From NCBI GenBank assembly GCA_016704895.1, contig JADIZG010000074.1:1-64000 (forward strand): a DNA stretch of 64,000 bases, read 5' to 3'. Positions 29,537-38,471 of this stretch are shown here, piece after piece; positions within the stretch are counted from its first letter, which is position 1, and every line of letters begins with the position of its first letter. This stretch comes from Betaproteobacteria bacterium. GTDB lineage: Bacteria > Pseudomonadota > Gammaproteobacteria > Burkholderiales > Casimicrobiaceae. Position numbers and translations under genes: made by a program. The notes beneath the pieces are model-generated. The model was not told the origin of the DNA and did no database searches. It was given only the letters and a program-made list of their open reading frames with translations.

Positions 29537-31234
29537 TGCAGACGCTCCTCAACCTGCTGGCCGGCGTCTCGCTGCTCGTCTGGGGCACGCACATCGTGCG
29601 CACCGGCATCCTGCGGCTGTACGGCGGCGACCTGCGGCGGATCCTGCGCAGGAGCGTGGCGCGCAGCCGTTTCGCCGCATTCGCCGCGGGCATCGGCGTC
29701 ACCGGGCTGATCCAGAGCTCGACCGCGACGGCGCTCATCGTCGCGGCGTTCGCCGGCCAGGGCCTCGTCACGACGGCGAGCGCGCTCGCCGTGATGCTCG
29801 GCGCCGACGTCGGCACCTCGATCGTCACCGTCGTGCTGTCGTTCGATCTCTCGTGGCTCGCGCCGCTGCTGATCTTCTGCGGCGTCGTGCTGTTCCTCTC
29901 GCGCCAGTCGACGCCGGCAGGGCGCTTCGGCCGCATCCTGATCGGGCTGGGCCTCATCATCTTCGCGCTGCAGTGGATCCGGGTGGCGGCGCAGCCGATC
30001 GTCGGCGCGGCCGGCGTCAAGGTCCTGTTCGCCTCGCTGACCGGCGACGTGCTGCTCGACGTGCTCGTCGCCGCGCTCGTCACGATCCTCTGCTACTCGA
30101 GCCTCGCCGTCGTGCTGCTGGTCGCGGCGCTGGCCGAGCTCGGCGTGATCGGGCCCCCGGTCGCGCTCGGCCTCGTGCTGGGCGCGAACCTCGGCAGCGG
30201 CATGCTGGGGATGCTCTCGACGCTGCGCTCGCCGCCCGAGGCCCGCCGCGTCACGCTCGGCAACTTCCTGTTCAAGCTGATCGGCTGCGTCGTCGCGATC
30301 CCACTCGTCGGCCCGCTCCTTCGGCTGGTCGAATCGCTCGCCCTCGGCGCCGGGCAGGAGGTCGTCGCGTTCCACCTGGTGTTCAACCTCGGCATCGCGC
30401 TCGCGTTCCTGTTCTGGACCGAGTCGATCGCCCGCGTCGCCGAGCGCCTGCTCCCGGCGCGACCGATCGAGGACGACCCGTCCAAGCCGCGCCACCTCGA
30501 CCCGTCGGCGCTCGACTCGCCGCCGCTCGCGATCTCGAACGCCGCACGCGAGGCGATGCGGATCGGCGACGCGGTCGAGCAGATGCTGACCGGCATGCTG
30601 ACGGTGCTGAAGACCAACGACCGCGCGCTCTCGCGAGCGCCTGCGTGGGATGGACGACACGGTCGACTCGCTCTACACGGCGGTGAAGCTCTACCTGACG
30701 CAGATCTCGCGCGAGGCGCTCGAGGAGAAGGAAGGCCGCCGCTGGACGGACATCGTGTCGTTCACGATCAACCTCGAGCAGGTCGGCGACATCGTCGAGC
30801 GCATCCTGTCCGACATCGAGGACAAGAAGATCGAGAAGGGACGCAACTTCTCCGAGGCGGGCATGGCCGAGATCTGCGACCTGCACGCGCGGCTGGTCGC
30901 GAACCTGCGCCTCGGGATGAGCGTGTTCCTGAACGGCGACCTGAAGAGCGCGCAGGAGCTGCTCGCGCAGAAGGTGCTGTTCCGCGACCTCGAGCGCGCC
31001 TACGCGGACTCGCACCTCGGCCGCCTCGCCGGCAACACGGTCGAGAGCATCGAGACCTCGTCGCTGCACCTCGACCTGATCTCCGACATGAAGCGCATCA
31101 ACTCGCACGTCTGCTCGATCGCCTACCCGATCCTCGAGCAGGCGGGCGTGCTCGCGCACACGCGCCTCAAGCCGCCCGAGACCGAGGGCGCCCCCGGGCG
31201 CCGCTGGTCCAAGGGCAAGCCGAAGACCGCGTAG
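29536..31234 (+). CDS. Na/Pi-cotransporter family protein with C-terminal PhoU-like domain (one frame break)
   Basis: About 565 residues. The N-terminal ~310 residues have around nine membrane helices with two Na_Pi_cotrans repeats; the first carries TGLIQSSTATALIVA near 57 and the second LCYSSLAVVLLVAAL near 195. From about 340 on a PhoU-type helical domain is seen (AREAMRIGDAVEQML, then DTVDSLYTAVKLYL, FTINLEQVGDIVERIL). One indel near 30645 separates these helices. E. coli YjbB of this family exports phosphate. Here the gene is translationally coupled (TGATG) to the phosphonate genes, which release phosphate, so a phosphate-balancing role is a reasonable inference. Confidence 0.8.
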
Positions 31235-31313
31235 GCCCTCGATGGCAAGGGCCGCACTCCCGCTACCGCGCTCCTGCGCGCGCGCCGTCCGCATGCGCCT
31301 GCTCTGACCGCCG

Positions 31314-32165
31314 ATGCCCGCCGCGGAGATCACGCTGCCGGTGACGCTCGCCGTGCTCGGCGCCGGCTTCCTGCACGCGCTGTGGAACGCGATGCTGAAG
31401 TCGGCGGCCGGCGAGCCGCTGCTCGACACCGCGCTGATCGTCGCCGGCTCGTCGGTCGTCGCGCTGGCGCTGCTGCCGTTCGTGGCGTTCCCGGTCCGCG
31501 CGGCGTGGCCGTTCATGGCGCTCTCGGCCGCGATCCACTTCGCCTACTACGTCACGCTCGCGGGCGCCTACCGGCGCGGCGACCTGTCGTTCGCCTACCC
31601 GCTGATGCGCGGCGTCGCGCCGCTGATCGTCACGCTGCTGGGCGTCGTGTTCCTCGGCGAGCGCCCCACGGCGACGATGCTCGCCGGGATCGCGCTCATC
31701 TCGCTGGGCATCCTGGTCATCGCCTGGTACGCGGGCGGGCGACACACGCCGGCAGCGGCCGGATGGGCGCTCGGCAACGCGCTGATCATCGCGGTCTACA
31801 CGCTCGTCGACGGCGCCGGCGCCCGCGCGTCGGGCAACGCGGCGAGCTACGTCTGCTGGCTCATCTTCCTCGAGGGGATGCCGTATCTCGCCTGGATCGG
31901 CGCGACTCGCGGCCGGCCGGCGTTCGCCTACATCGCTTCCCGCTGGCGCCGCGGCATCGCGGGCGGCGCCGCGAGCCTGGCCGCCTACGGCATCGCGCTC
32001 TGGGCGATGACGCGCGCGCCGGTCGCGGTCGTCGCCGCGTTGCGCGAGGTGTCGGTGCTGTTCGCGGCCGGCATCGGCGCGCTCGTGCTGAAGGAAGGCT
32101 TCGGCTGGCGGCGGATGGCCGGGGCGGCGGCGGTCGTCGCCGGCGTCGCCGCGCTGCGATTCTGA
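31314..32165 (+). CDS. EamA/DMT-superfamily transporter
   Basis: 283 residues, ten predicted membrane helices in two EamA repeats. GAGFLHALWNAMLKSAAG is at the N-terminus; YPLMRGVAPLIVTLLGVVFL and REVSVLFAAGIGALVLKEGF end the two halves. The role is probably metabolite export at the inner membrane. It lies 79 bases after the Na/Pi gene and 26 before the flavoprotein, on the same strand as the phosphonate genes. The substrate is unknown; export of an amino acid such as alanine or glycine from aminophosphonate breakdown is only a guess. The gene is intact. Confidence 0.82.
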   Translation: MPAAEITLPVTLAVLGAGFLHALWNAMLKSAAGEPLLDTALIVAGSSVVALALLPFVAFPVRAAWPFMALSAAIHFAYYVTLAGAYRRGDLSFAYPLMRGVAPLIVTLLGVVFLGERPTATMLAGIALISLGILVIAWYAGGRHTPAAAGWALGNALIIAVYTLVDGAGARASGNAASYVCWLIFLEGMPYLAWIGATRGRPAFAYIASRWRRGIAGGAASLAAYGIALWAMTRAPVAVVAALREVSVLFAAGIGALVLKEGFGWRRMAGAAAVVAGVAALRF

Positions 32166-32191
32166 TTCATCGTCCTGCGACCCACGATCCC

Positions 32192-34622
32192 ATGTCCCCT
32201 GCCCTCCCCTCCCATGCCCGCGTCGTCATCGTCGGCGGCGGCATCGCCGGCTGCTCGACCGCCTACCACCTGACGAAGCTGGGCTGGCGCGACGTCGTCC
32301 TGCTCGAGCAGGGCAAGCTCACCTGCGGCACGACGTGGCACGCCGCGGGGCTCGTCGGCCAGTACCGGCCCACGCGCAACATGACGCGCATGAGCCGCTA
32401 CGGCATCGAGCTCTACTCGACGCTCGAGCAGGAGACCGGGCTCGCGACCGGGTGGAAGCGCTGCGGCTCGCTCAACGTCGCGAAGACGCCGGAGCGGCTC
32501 AAGCTCTTCCGCCGCCAGATGGCGCGCGCGAAGAGCTTCGGGATCGAGTTCGAGTTCGTGTCGCCCGCCGAGGCGGGCCGCCGCTCGCCGATCCTGCGCA
32601 CCGACGACCTCGCCGGCGCGGTCTGGATCCCGGGCGACGGCAAGGTGAACCCGACCGACCTCACGCAGTCGCTCGCTCGCGGCGCGCGGATGGGCGGCGC
32701 GCGCATCGTCGAGGGCGTGCGCGTGACGGCGGTGCGCACCCGGGGCGGCCGCGCGACCGGCGTCGACGTCCTCGTCGACGGCGAACCGCGCGCGATCGAC
32801 TGCGACGTCGTCGTGAACTGCGCCGGGCAGTGGGCGCGCTCGTTCGGCCGCCTCGCCGGCGTCGACGTGCCACTCTACGCGGCCGAGCACTTCTACATCG
32901 TCACCGAGCCGATCGCCGGCGTCGCCCCCGACCATCCGGTCGTCCGGGATCCGGACGGCTACATCTATTTCAAGGAGGAGGTGGGCGGCCTCGTGATGGG
33001 CGGCTTCGAGCCCGTCGCCAAGCCGTGGAACGTCGACCCGATCCCGGATCGCTTCGAGTTCCAGCTCCTGCCCGAGGACTGGGACCAGTTCGAGCCCCTG
33101 ATGACCAACGCGATCCACCGCACGCCTTGCCTCGAGACCGCGCAGGTGAAGATGCTGCTGAACGGCCCCGAGAGCTTCACCGGCGACGGCAACTTCATCC
33201 TCGGCGAGGCGCCGTCGCTCGCCGGCTACTTCGTATGCGCCGGCTTCAACTCGGCGGGCATCGCGAACTCCGGGGGCGCGGGCAAGCTCGTCGCGCAGTG
33301 GGTCGTCGACGGCGAGGCCCCGCTCGACCTGTGGGACGTCGACATCCGCCGCTTCGCGCCGTTCCACGCGAACCGCCGCCACCTTGCCGACCGCACCGTC
33401 GAGTCGCTGGGGCTGCACTATGCGATGCGCTGGCCGCGCGAGGAGCTCGCGACGGTGCGACCGCTGCGCCGCTCGCCGCTCTACGACCGCCTCGCCGCGA
33501 AGGGTGCCGTGTTCGGGAGCAAGCTGGGGTGGGAGCGCGCGAACTACTTCCTGCCGGAGGGCGAGCGCCCGGCCGCGCCGACCCTCGACACCCCGGCGTG
33601 GCTGCCATGGGTGCTCGAGGAACAGCGCGCCTGCCGCGAAGATGCGGTGGTGTTCGACCAGACGTCGTTCTCGAAATTCGTGCTCAAGGGGCGCGACGCG
33701 CTCGCCGTCCTGCAGCGGCTGTGCGCCAACGAGATCGACGTGCCGCCCGGGCGGATGGTCTACACGGCGATGCTCAACGCCCGCGGCGGCTTCGAGAGCG
33801 ACCTCACGGTGCTGCGCGTCGCCGAGCGCGAGTTCTTCATCCTCACGGGCTCGGCGCAGGCGACGCGCGACTTCTCCTGGATCGAGCGCCACGTCGGTCC
33901 CGACGAACACGCGGCGCTCGTCGACGTCACCGGCGCGTGGTCGGTGATCTCGGTGATGGGACCGAAGGCGCAGCCGCTCCTCGAGTCGCTCTCGTCGGAT
34001 TCCCTCGGCCGCGACGCGCTGCCGTTCGCGCACGTCGCGACGATCGACGTCGGCTACGCGCGCGTGCGCGCGGCACGGATGAGCTACGTCGGCGGTCCGG
34101 GCTACGAGCTCTATGTGCCGGTCGAGCAGTGCGCGACGCTCTACGACGCGCTCGCGGAGGCCGGGACGCGGTTCGGCCTGAAGGACGCCGGCTACTACAC
34201 GATCGACGCGCTGCGCATCGAGGCCGGCCGCCGCGCATGGGGCGCCGAGCTGTCGCCGGACGAGACGCCGTGGGAGGCGGGGCTGGGCTACGCGGTCAAG
34301 CTCGACAAGCCCGCGGCGTTCCTCGGCCGCGAGGCGCTCGAGAAGCAGCGCGCGGCCGGTCCGCGCAAGCGCCTCGTCCTGTTCACGTTCGACGATCCGC
34401 GCGCGTTCCCCTGGGGCGGCGAGCCGGTGACGATGGACGGGCGCAACGTCGGCGAGCTCACGAGCGCCGGCTACAGCCGCAGGCTCGGGCGCGCCGTCGC
34501 GATGGCCTACGCGCGCGCCGACGCCCCGCTCGCCGACGACGCGATCCTCGGGGCGCGTTACGCGGTCGACATCGCCGGCGAGCGCTTCGACGTCACGCCG
34601 CACCTGAAGGCGCCGACGCTGA
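32192..34622 (+). CDS. Dimethylglycine/sarcosine-dehydrogenase-like flavoprotein with GcvT domain
   Basis: About 810 residues, the usual length for DMGDH/SARDH. The FAD Rossmann motif VVIVGGGIAGCSTAYHL is at 11-27, and TTWHAAGLVGQYRP holds the expected flavin-attachment-type His. The DAO domain runs to about 380, followed by an FAO_M linker, GcvT (about 440-700, with FDQTSFSKF and ALRIEAGRRAWGAEL) and GcvT C-terminal domain to RFDVTPHLKAP. Members oxidatively demethylate N-methyl amines and pass C1 units to tetrahydrofolate. The natural stop is probably TGA 34620-34622, one base out of frame, implying a last-codon indel. It ends the phosphonate-side gene run, so an N-methylated aminophosphonate is a possible substrate. 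Confidence 0.82.
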
Positions 34623-34645
34623 CGCGCGGCCGCAGGCCGTCAGCG
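34618..34645. terminator. Convergent hairpin holding both stop codons
   Basis: CGCTGACG (34618-34625) pairs with CGTCAGCG (34638-34645) around a GC-rich loop. TGA at 34620 ends the flavoprotein on the plus strand and TGA read from 34642 ends the convergent gene. There is no T-run, so termination strength is uncertain. Confidence 0.5.
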
Positions 34646-35236
34646 AAGCACCTTCTCGACCGCCCCGGTGTTGGCGTCGACGAGGATCGTCGGCGGCGAC
34701 GACTTGCCGTCCGCCTTGCTGAAGTTGACGTTCCAGGTCGCGTGTCGGTTCGACGGCGCCGCCGCGGTCCCGATCATCACGAAGAAGCCGTCGGCGATCG
34801 GCTTCTCGCCGTGCTTCTTCGCGATCTCGTGGAGCTTCGCGCCGTCGAGCACGAAGCCGGGCTTCAGGTCGGGCATGCGGCCCGCGGAGCCCGCCTGCGC
34901 CCAGCACGTGAGCTGCCCGCGGAACGTGTTGATCGCCACGTGGGCGTTCGCCGACGGCGAGAAGAACAGGATGTTCCAGGACTCCGACGAACCGTCGGGC
35001 TTGAGCGGCCCCAGGATCGTGTTGGTGATGCGCGCCGGCGCGACGTCGGGCTTCCACGCCTTCGCGCGATCCTCGGCCATCCTGTAGGCCTCGTCGAGCT
35101 TGAGCGCCGGGCTCTTCATCGCGAGCGGCTTGCACGCTTCCTGTGCCGCGGCGGCGAGCGGCAGCGCGGTGGCGAAGGCGACGGCCGCGACGCCCAGGTG
35201 GCGCGCGACGCCGCGCGAGCATCGGCTCGTGATCAT
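34640..35236 (-). CDS. Conserved exported protein of unknown function
   Basis: 198 residues. A signal peptide (HLGVAAVAFATALPLAAAA) is cleaved near AQEACKP. The mature part has LDEAYRMAEDRAKAWKPDVAPARI, SWNILFFSPSANAHV and a C-terminal TWNVNFSKADG...ILVDANTGAVEKV, which recalls a PepSY-like strand-helix unit (inhibitor or assembly modules) without being a clear match. ATG 35236 is chosen because GGGGA lies five bases upstream; ATG 35248 has no ribosome-binding site. It is convergent with the flavoprotein and divergent from the IclR regulator. No function can be assigned. Confidence 0.65.
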   Translation of the reverse strand: MITSRCSRGVARHLGVAAVAFATALPLAAAAQEACKPLAMKSPALKLDEAYRMAEDRAKAWKPDVAPARITNTILGPLKPDGSSESWNILFFSPSANAHVAINTFRGQLTCWAQAGSAGRMPDLKPGFVLDGAKLHEIAKKHGEKPIADGFFVMIGTAAAPSNRHATWNVNFSKADGKSSPPTILVDANTGAVEKVLR

Positions 35237-35380
35237 GCGTATCCCCATTCGTGGACGTTCGTTGGTCGCGCGCGGGCGCGAGGCCGCGACACTCTACACC
35301 GCGGCGAATCGGTCCCGGAATCGGCCGGATTCCGCCTGACGGAACCCGTTGCCGTCTGGCGGATTCGACGCCGGTGCGTC

Positions 35381-35386
35381 TAGAAT
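35381..35386 (+). promoter_or_regulatory. -10-like TAGAAT of the IclR regulator gene
   Basis: TAGAAT 17 bases before the ATG at 35404, followed by GGGGAG as ribosome-binding site. It would give a leader of about eleven bases. No clear -35 box. Confidence 0.4.
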
Positions 35387-35403
35387 GCGGGGAGACCTCC
35401 GCC

Positions 35404-36249
35404 ATGCCGACCACGCACCGTCCCCCACCCGCCACACCGCCCCGGCGCGGCCGCACCCGGTCGGAGTCGTCGACCGGCGGCGCGCAGGTGCAGAGCCTGA
35501 CGCGCGGGCTGTCGATCCTCGACTGCCTCGCGCGCGCCGAAGGCGGGCTCACGCTGACCGACATCGCGCATCGCGTCACGCTTCCGCCATCGACGACGCA
35601 CCGGCTGCTCGCGACGCTCGAGCGCGGCGGCTACGTCTACCAGGCCGGCGACCTGGGCCTCTGGTACGTCGGCCTCCACGCGTTCACCGTCGGCTCGAGC
35701 TTCCTCGCGTCGCGCGACTGGGTCGCGCAGAGCCATCCGTACATGCGGCGGCTGATGGAGCAGGCGGGCGAGACCGCGAACCTCGCGATCCTCGACGGCA
35801 CCGAGGCGGTGTTCATCGACCAGGTCCAGTGCCGCGAGACGATGCGCACGATCGTGCGGCTGGGCAGCCGCGTGCCGCTGCACGCGTCGGGCGTCGGCAA
35901 GGCGATCTTCGCGGCGCTCCCCGACGAGCAGATCGAGGCGATCCTGAAGGTGAAGGGGCTCCCGCGCATCACCGAGAACACGATCACCGCGCCCGAGACG
36001 ATGTGGGCGAGCGTGCGCGTGATCCGGCAGCGCGGCTACTCGTTCGACGACGAGGAGCACCTGATCGGGACGCGCTGCGTCGCCTCGCCGATCTACGACG
36101 AGCACGCCGAGGCGCTGGGCGCGATCTCGCTCGCGGGCCCCGTCTCGCGCCTGCCGGACGCGCGCATCAGGCTGCTGGGACCGGTGGTCGCGCACATCGC
36201 CGAGGACATCACGAAGAAGCTCGGCGGGCGCTGGCCGCATCCGCATTGA
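35404..36249 (+). CDS. IclR-family transcriptional regulator
   Basis: 281 residues. The winged helix-turn-helix at about 28-90 (LTRGLSILDCLARAEGGL, DIAHRVTLPPSTTHRLLATL) is followed by the IclR effector domain at about 105-275 (ETANLAILDGTEAVFIDQV, PLHASGVGKAIFAALPD, GAISLAGPVSRL). The N-terminal 27 residues are basic and Pro-rich. It binds DNA as a dimer or tetramer and responds to small carbon metabolites. Its target is not clear; the following gene encodes a cytochrome c 30 bases on, and the divergent gene an exported protein. BhcR-like glyoxylate regulators look similar, but that is only an impression. Confidence 0.85.
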   Translation: MPTTHRPPPATPPRRGRTRSESSTGGAQVQSLTRGLSILDCLARAEGGLTLTDIAHRVTLPPSTTHRLLATLERGGYVYQAGDLGLWYVGLHAFTVGSSFLASRDWVAQSHPYMRRLMEQAGETANLAILDGTEAVFIDQVQCRETMRTIVRLGSRVPLHASGVGKAIFAALPDEQIEAILKVKGLPRITENTITAPETMWASVRVIRQRGYSFDDEEHLIGTRCVASPIYDEHAEALGAISLAGPVSRLPDARIRLLGPVVAHIAEDITKKLGGRWPHPH

Positions 36250-36278
36250 CGTCGAAGGCGGAGACGGTCGAGACTTCC

Positions 36279-36743
36279 ATGATGAGCGTCCTGCGCCGAG
36301 CTTCGCTCGCCCTTGCGGTCCTGTCTGCCGTCGCGCAGGTCGCGCACGCCGACAGCGGCCCGCTGTCGAGCTACGCGCCGCCGCTCGATCCGGCGCTGCT
36401 CGAGCGCATTGCCCGCGCCGACCCCGAGGCCGGCGCGAAGACGTTCGACCGTCGGTGCTCGACCTGCCACGACGTCGCGAAGGGGCGGCAAGCCTTCGAA
36501 GGGCCCGCCGCTCTGGAACGTGGCGGGACGCAAGGCCGGGGCGGTCGCCGGATTCGCCTACTCGGACGCGATGCGCAAGTCCGGGCACACGTGGACGCTC
36601 GAGGCGCTCGACTACTATCTCGCCGACACCGAGCGCGCCGTGCCCGGGCGCTCGATGGACTTCAACGGGATCGCCGATGCGAAGGTCCGCTCGGACCTCG
36701 TTGCCTACCTGCGCTCGATGAGCGACGCGCCGCGGGGAAATAG
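36279..36743 (+). CDS. Small exported class I cytochrome c (one frame break)
   Basis: About 155 residues. The signal peptide (RASLALAVLSAVAQVAHA) is cleaved before DSGPL. The heme-binding motif CSTCH is near residue 63, followed by KGGKPSKGPPLWNVAGRKAG once one extra G at about 36481-36484 is removed. The heme-ligand Met is likely in RSMDFNG. The protein should act as a periplasmic electron carrier. After the repair the frame runs through the palindrome at 36735-36762; one further missing G in the GGGG run there would bring TAG 36741-36743 into frame as the stop. I take that TAG as the end. The partner oxidase or dehydrogenase is not evident. Confidence 0.75.
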   Translation: MMSVLRRASLALAVLSAVAQVAHADSGPLSSYAPPLDPALLERIARADPEAGAKTFDRRCSTCHDVAKGRQAFEGPAALERGGTQGRGGRRIRLLGRDAQVRAHVDARGARLLSRRHRARRARALDGLQRDRRCEGPLGPRCLPALDERRAAGK

Positions 36744-36762
36744 GGGTCAGACCCTATTTCCC
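36735..36762. repeat. Palindrome GGGAAATAGGG-GTCAGA-CCCTATTTCCC between convergent genes
   Basis: Eleven-base perfect arms with a GTCAGA loop; the core GGGGTCAGACCC is shared with the pair at 8157-8200. It carries TAG on both strands: 36741-36743 for the cytochrome gene and the complement of 36754-36756 for nagZ. It may also act as a bidirectional terminator. Confidence 0.8.
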
Positions 36763-37698
36763 GGCCATCCGCGCCCAGCGGCGCGCCAGGTCCGGCTGCG
36801 GCGGCGGCGTCCAGCGCGACAGCAGGTCGTCCGCGGCGGCGAAGTCGTTGCAGGTGAGCACGACGTCGCAGCCCGCCACGACCGCGGCCTCCGCGCGCGC
36901 CACGATGTCGCCGGCGGTGTGCGCACCGGCCATCCCGAGGTCGTCCGAGAAGATCACGCCGTCGAACCCGAGGCGGCCGCGCAGGATCTCCTGCAGCCAG
37001 ACGCGCGAGTAGCCGGCGGGCTTGTCGTCGACCTCCGGGTAGATCACGTGCGCGGGCATGATCGCCTCGAGGCCCCCGCGCACGAGGGCGCCGAAGGGCA
37101 CGAGGTCGTCGGCCGCGATGGCGGTCATCGGACGCCCGTCGACCGGCACGTCGGTGTGCGAGTCGGCCGCGACGAACCCGTGCCCGGGGAAGTGCTTGCC
37201 GACGGCGGCCATCCCGCCTGCGTTGAGCCCGCGCCGGAGCGCGGACGCGAGGTGCGCGACCGCGTTCGGATTGCGGTGGAACGCACGGTCGCCGATCACG
37301 CCCGAGCTGCCGAAGTCGAGATCCAGCACCGGCGTGAAGCTGAAGTCGATGCCCCTGGGCCTCAGCTCGCCGGCGATCGTGCGGCCGAGCGCCTCCGCCT
37401 CGCGCGCCGCCTGCGCCACGTCGCGGTCCCAGGTCTCGCCCAGGAGCCGCATCGGCGGGATCGCCGTGAAGCCCGCGCGAAAGCGCTGCACGCGCCCGCC
37501 CTCGTGGTCGACGGCGACGATCAGCCGCGAATCGCGCATCGCGCGGATCGACGCGGTGAGCGCCGCGAGTTGCGCGGGCTCCGCATAGTTGCGCGTGAAC
37601 AGGATGACGCCGCCGACGAGCGGGTGGGCGAGGCGCTCGCGGTCGACAGCCGCGAGCTCGAGCCCCTCGACGTCGAGCATCACGGGTCCGCGGGGCAT
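36754..37698 (-). CDS. nagZ: Beta-N-acetylhexosaminidase (peptidoglycan recycling)
   Basis: 314 residues, GH3 family. It removes N-acetylglucosamine from anhydro-muropeptides in the cytoplasm. PVMLDVEGLEL is at the N-terminus, AVDHEGGRVQRFRAGFT near 65, GKHFPGHGFVAADSHTDVP near 170 (the KHFPGHG..DSH signature with catalytic His) and the nucleophile Asp in FSDDLGMAGA near 247. ATG 37698 aligns with E. coli NagZ; GTG 37707 would overlap the pdxJ stop. The stop codon lies inside the palindrome at 36735-36762, so the repeat defines the C-terminus. The gene is intact. Confidence 0.92.
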   Translation of the reverse strand: MPRGPVMLDVEGLELAAVDRERLAHPLVGGVILFTRNYAEPAQLAALTASIRAMRDSRLIVAVDHEGGRVQRFRAGFTAIPPMRLLGETWDRDVAQAAREAEALGRTIAGELRPRGIDFSFTPVLDLDFGSSGVIGDRAFHRNPNAVAHLASALRRGLNAGGMAAVGKHFPGHGFVAADSHTDVPVDGRPMTAIAADDLVPFGALVRGGLEAIMPAHVIYPEVDDKPAGYSRVWLQEILRGRLGFDGVIFSDDLGMAGAHTAGDIVARAEAAVVAGCDVVLTCNDFAAADDLLSRWTPPPQPDLARRWARMAGK

Positions 37699-37703
37699 CG
37701 CCG

Positions 37704-38471
37704 TCACGGCGTGCGCCCCGAAGCCTTCGCGGCGCCCTCGCGGATCAGCCGCTTCATCTCGCGCACCGCCTCGCGCATGCCGACGAACACGGCGCGGCTC
37801 ACGATCGCGTGCCCGATGTGCAGCTCGCGCACGCCCTCCAGGGCGGCCACGGGCTCCACGTTGAAGTAGTTGAGCGCGTGGCCGGCGTTGAAGCGCATGC
37901 CCGCCGCGCGGATCGCGTCGCCCGCCGCGCGGAGCTTCGCGAGCTCGGCGACGACCGCGGCGCTCTCCGCGTCGCGGCCCTTCGCGTGGAACGCGTGCGC
38001 GTACGGCCCCGTGTGCAGCTCGCAGACCCGGGCGCCGATCGCCGCCGCCGCCTCGATCTGCCTGGGCTCGGCGTCGATGAACACGCTCGTGACGATGCCG
38101 GCGTCGGCGAGCCGCTTCACCACGTCCGCGAGCGCCCTGCGCCCTCCCGCCACGTCGAGGCCGCCCTCGGTCGTGACCTCCTGCCGGCCCTCGGGCACGA
38201 GCATCGCCATCTCGGGACCGAGCCTGCACGCGATGTCGACCATCGCCGGCGTGGCCGCCATCTCGAGGTTGAGCTTGATGTGCGTGAGCTCGCGCAGGCG
38301 CCGCACGTCCTCGTCCTGGATGTGGCGGCGGTCCTCGCGCAGGTGCACGGTGATGCCGTCCGCGCCGCCCAGGTGCGCCTCGACGGCCGCCCACACCGGG
38401 TCGGGCTCGTAGGTGCGCCGCGCCTGGCGGATCGTCGCGACGTGGTCGATGTTGACGCCCAGCTCGATCAT
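37704..38471 (-). CDS. pdxJ: Pyridoxine 5'-phosphate synthase
   Basis: 255 residues, TIM barrel. It condenses 1-deoxyxylulose 5-phosphate with 3-amino-1-hydroxyacetone phosphate in vitamin B6 synthesis. IELGVNIDHVATIRQAR is at the N-terminus; DGITVHLREDRRHIQDEDV near 40-57 has the catalytic His/Glu region, LNLEMAAT near 70 the general-base Glu, and GHALNYFNV near 195 the phosphate site. ATG 38471 overlaps the recO stop (ATGA). In many betaproteobacteria acpS follows pdxJ; here nagZ follows directly. The gene is intact. Confidence 0.94.
   Translation of the reverse strand: MIELGVNIDHVATIRQARRTYEPDPVWAAVEAHLGGADGITVHLREDRRHIQDEDVRRLRELTHIKLNLEMAATPAMVDIACRLGPEMAMLVPEGRQEVTTEGGLDVAGGRRALADVVKRLADAGIVTSVFIDAEPRQIEAAAAIGARVCELHTGPYAHAFHAKGRDAESAAVVAELAKLRAAGDAIRAAGMRFNAGHALNYFNVEPVAALEGVRELHIGHAIVSRAVFVGMREAVREMKRLIREGAAKASGRTP

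Noticed and set aside
36313..37869. Long fusion of cytochrome c with downstream sequence
   Set aside because: Past the palindrome the frame is antisense to nagZ; it is open only because an in-frame stop was lost to a missing base.
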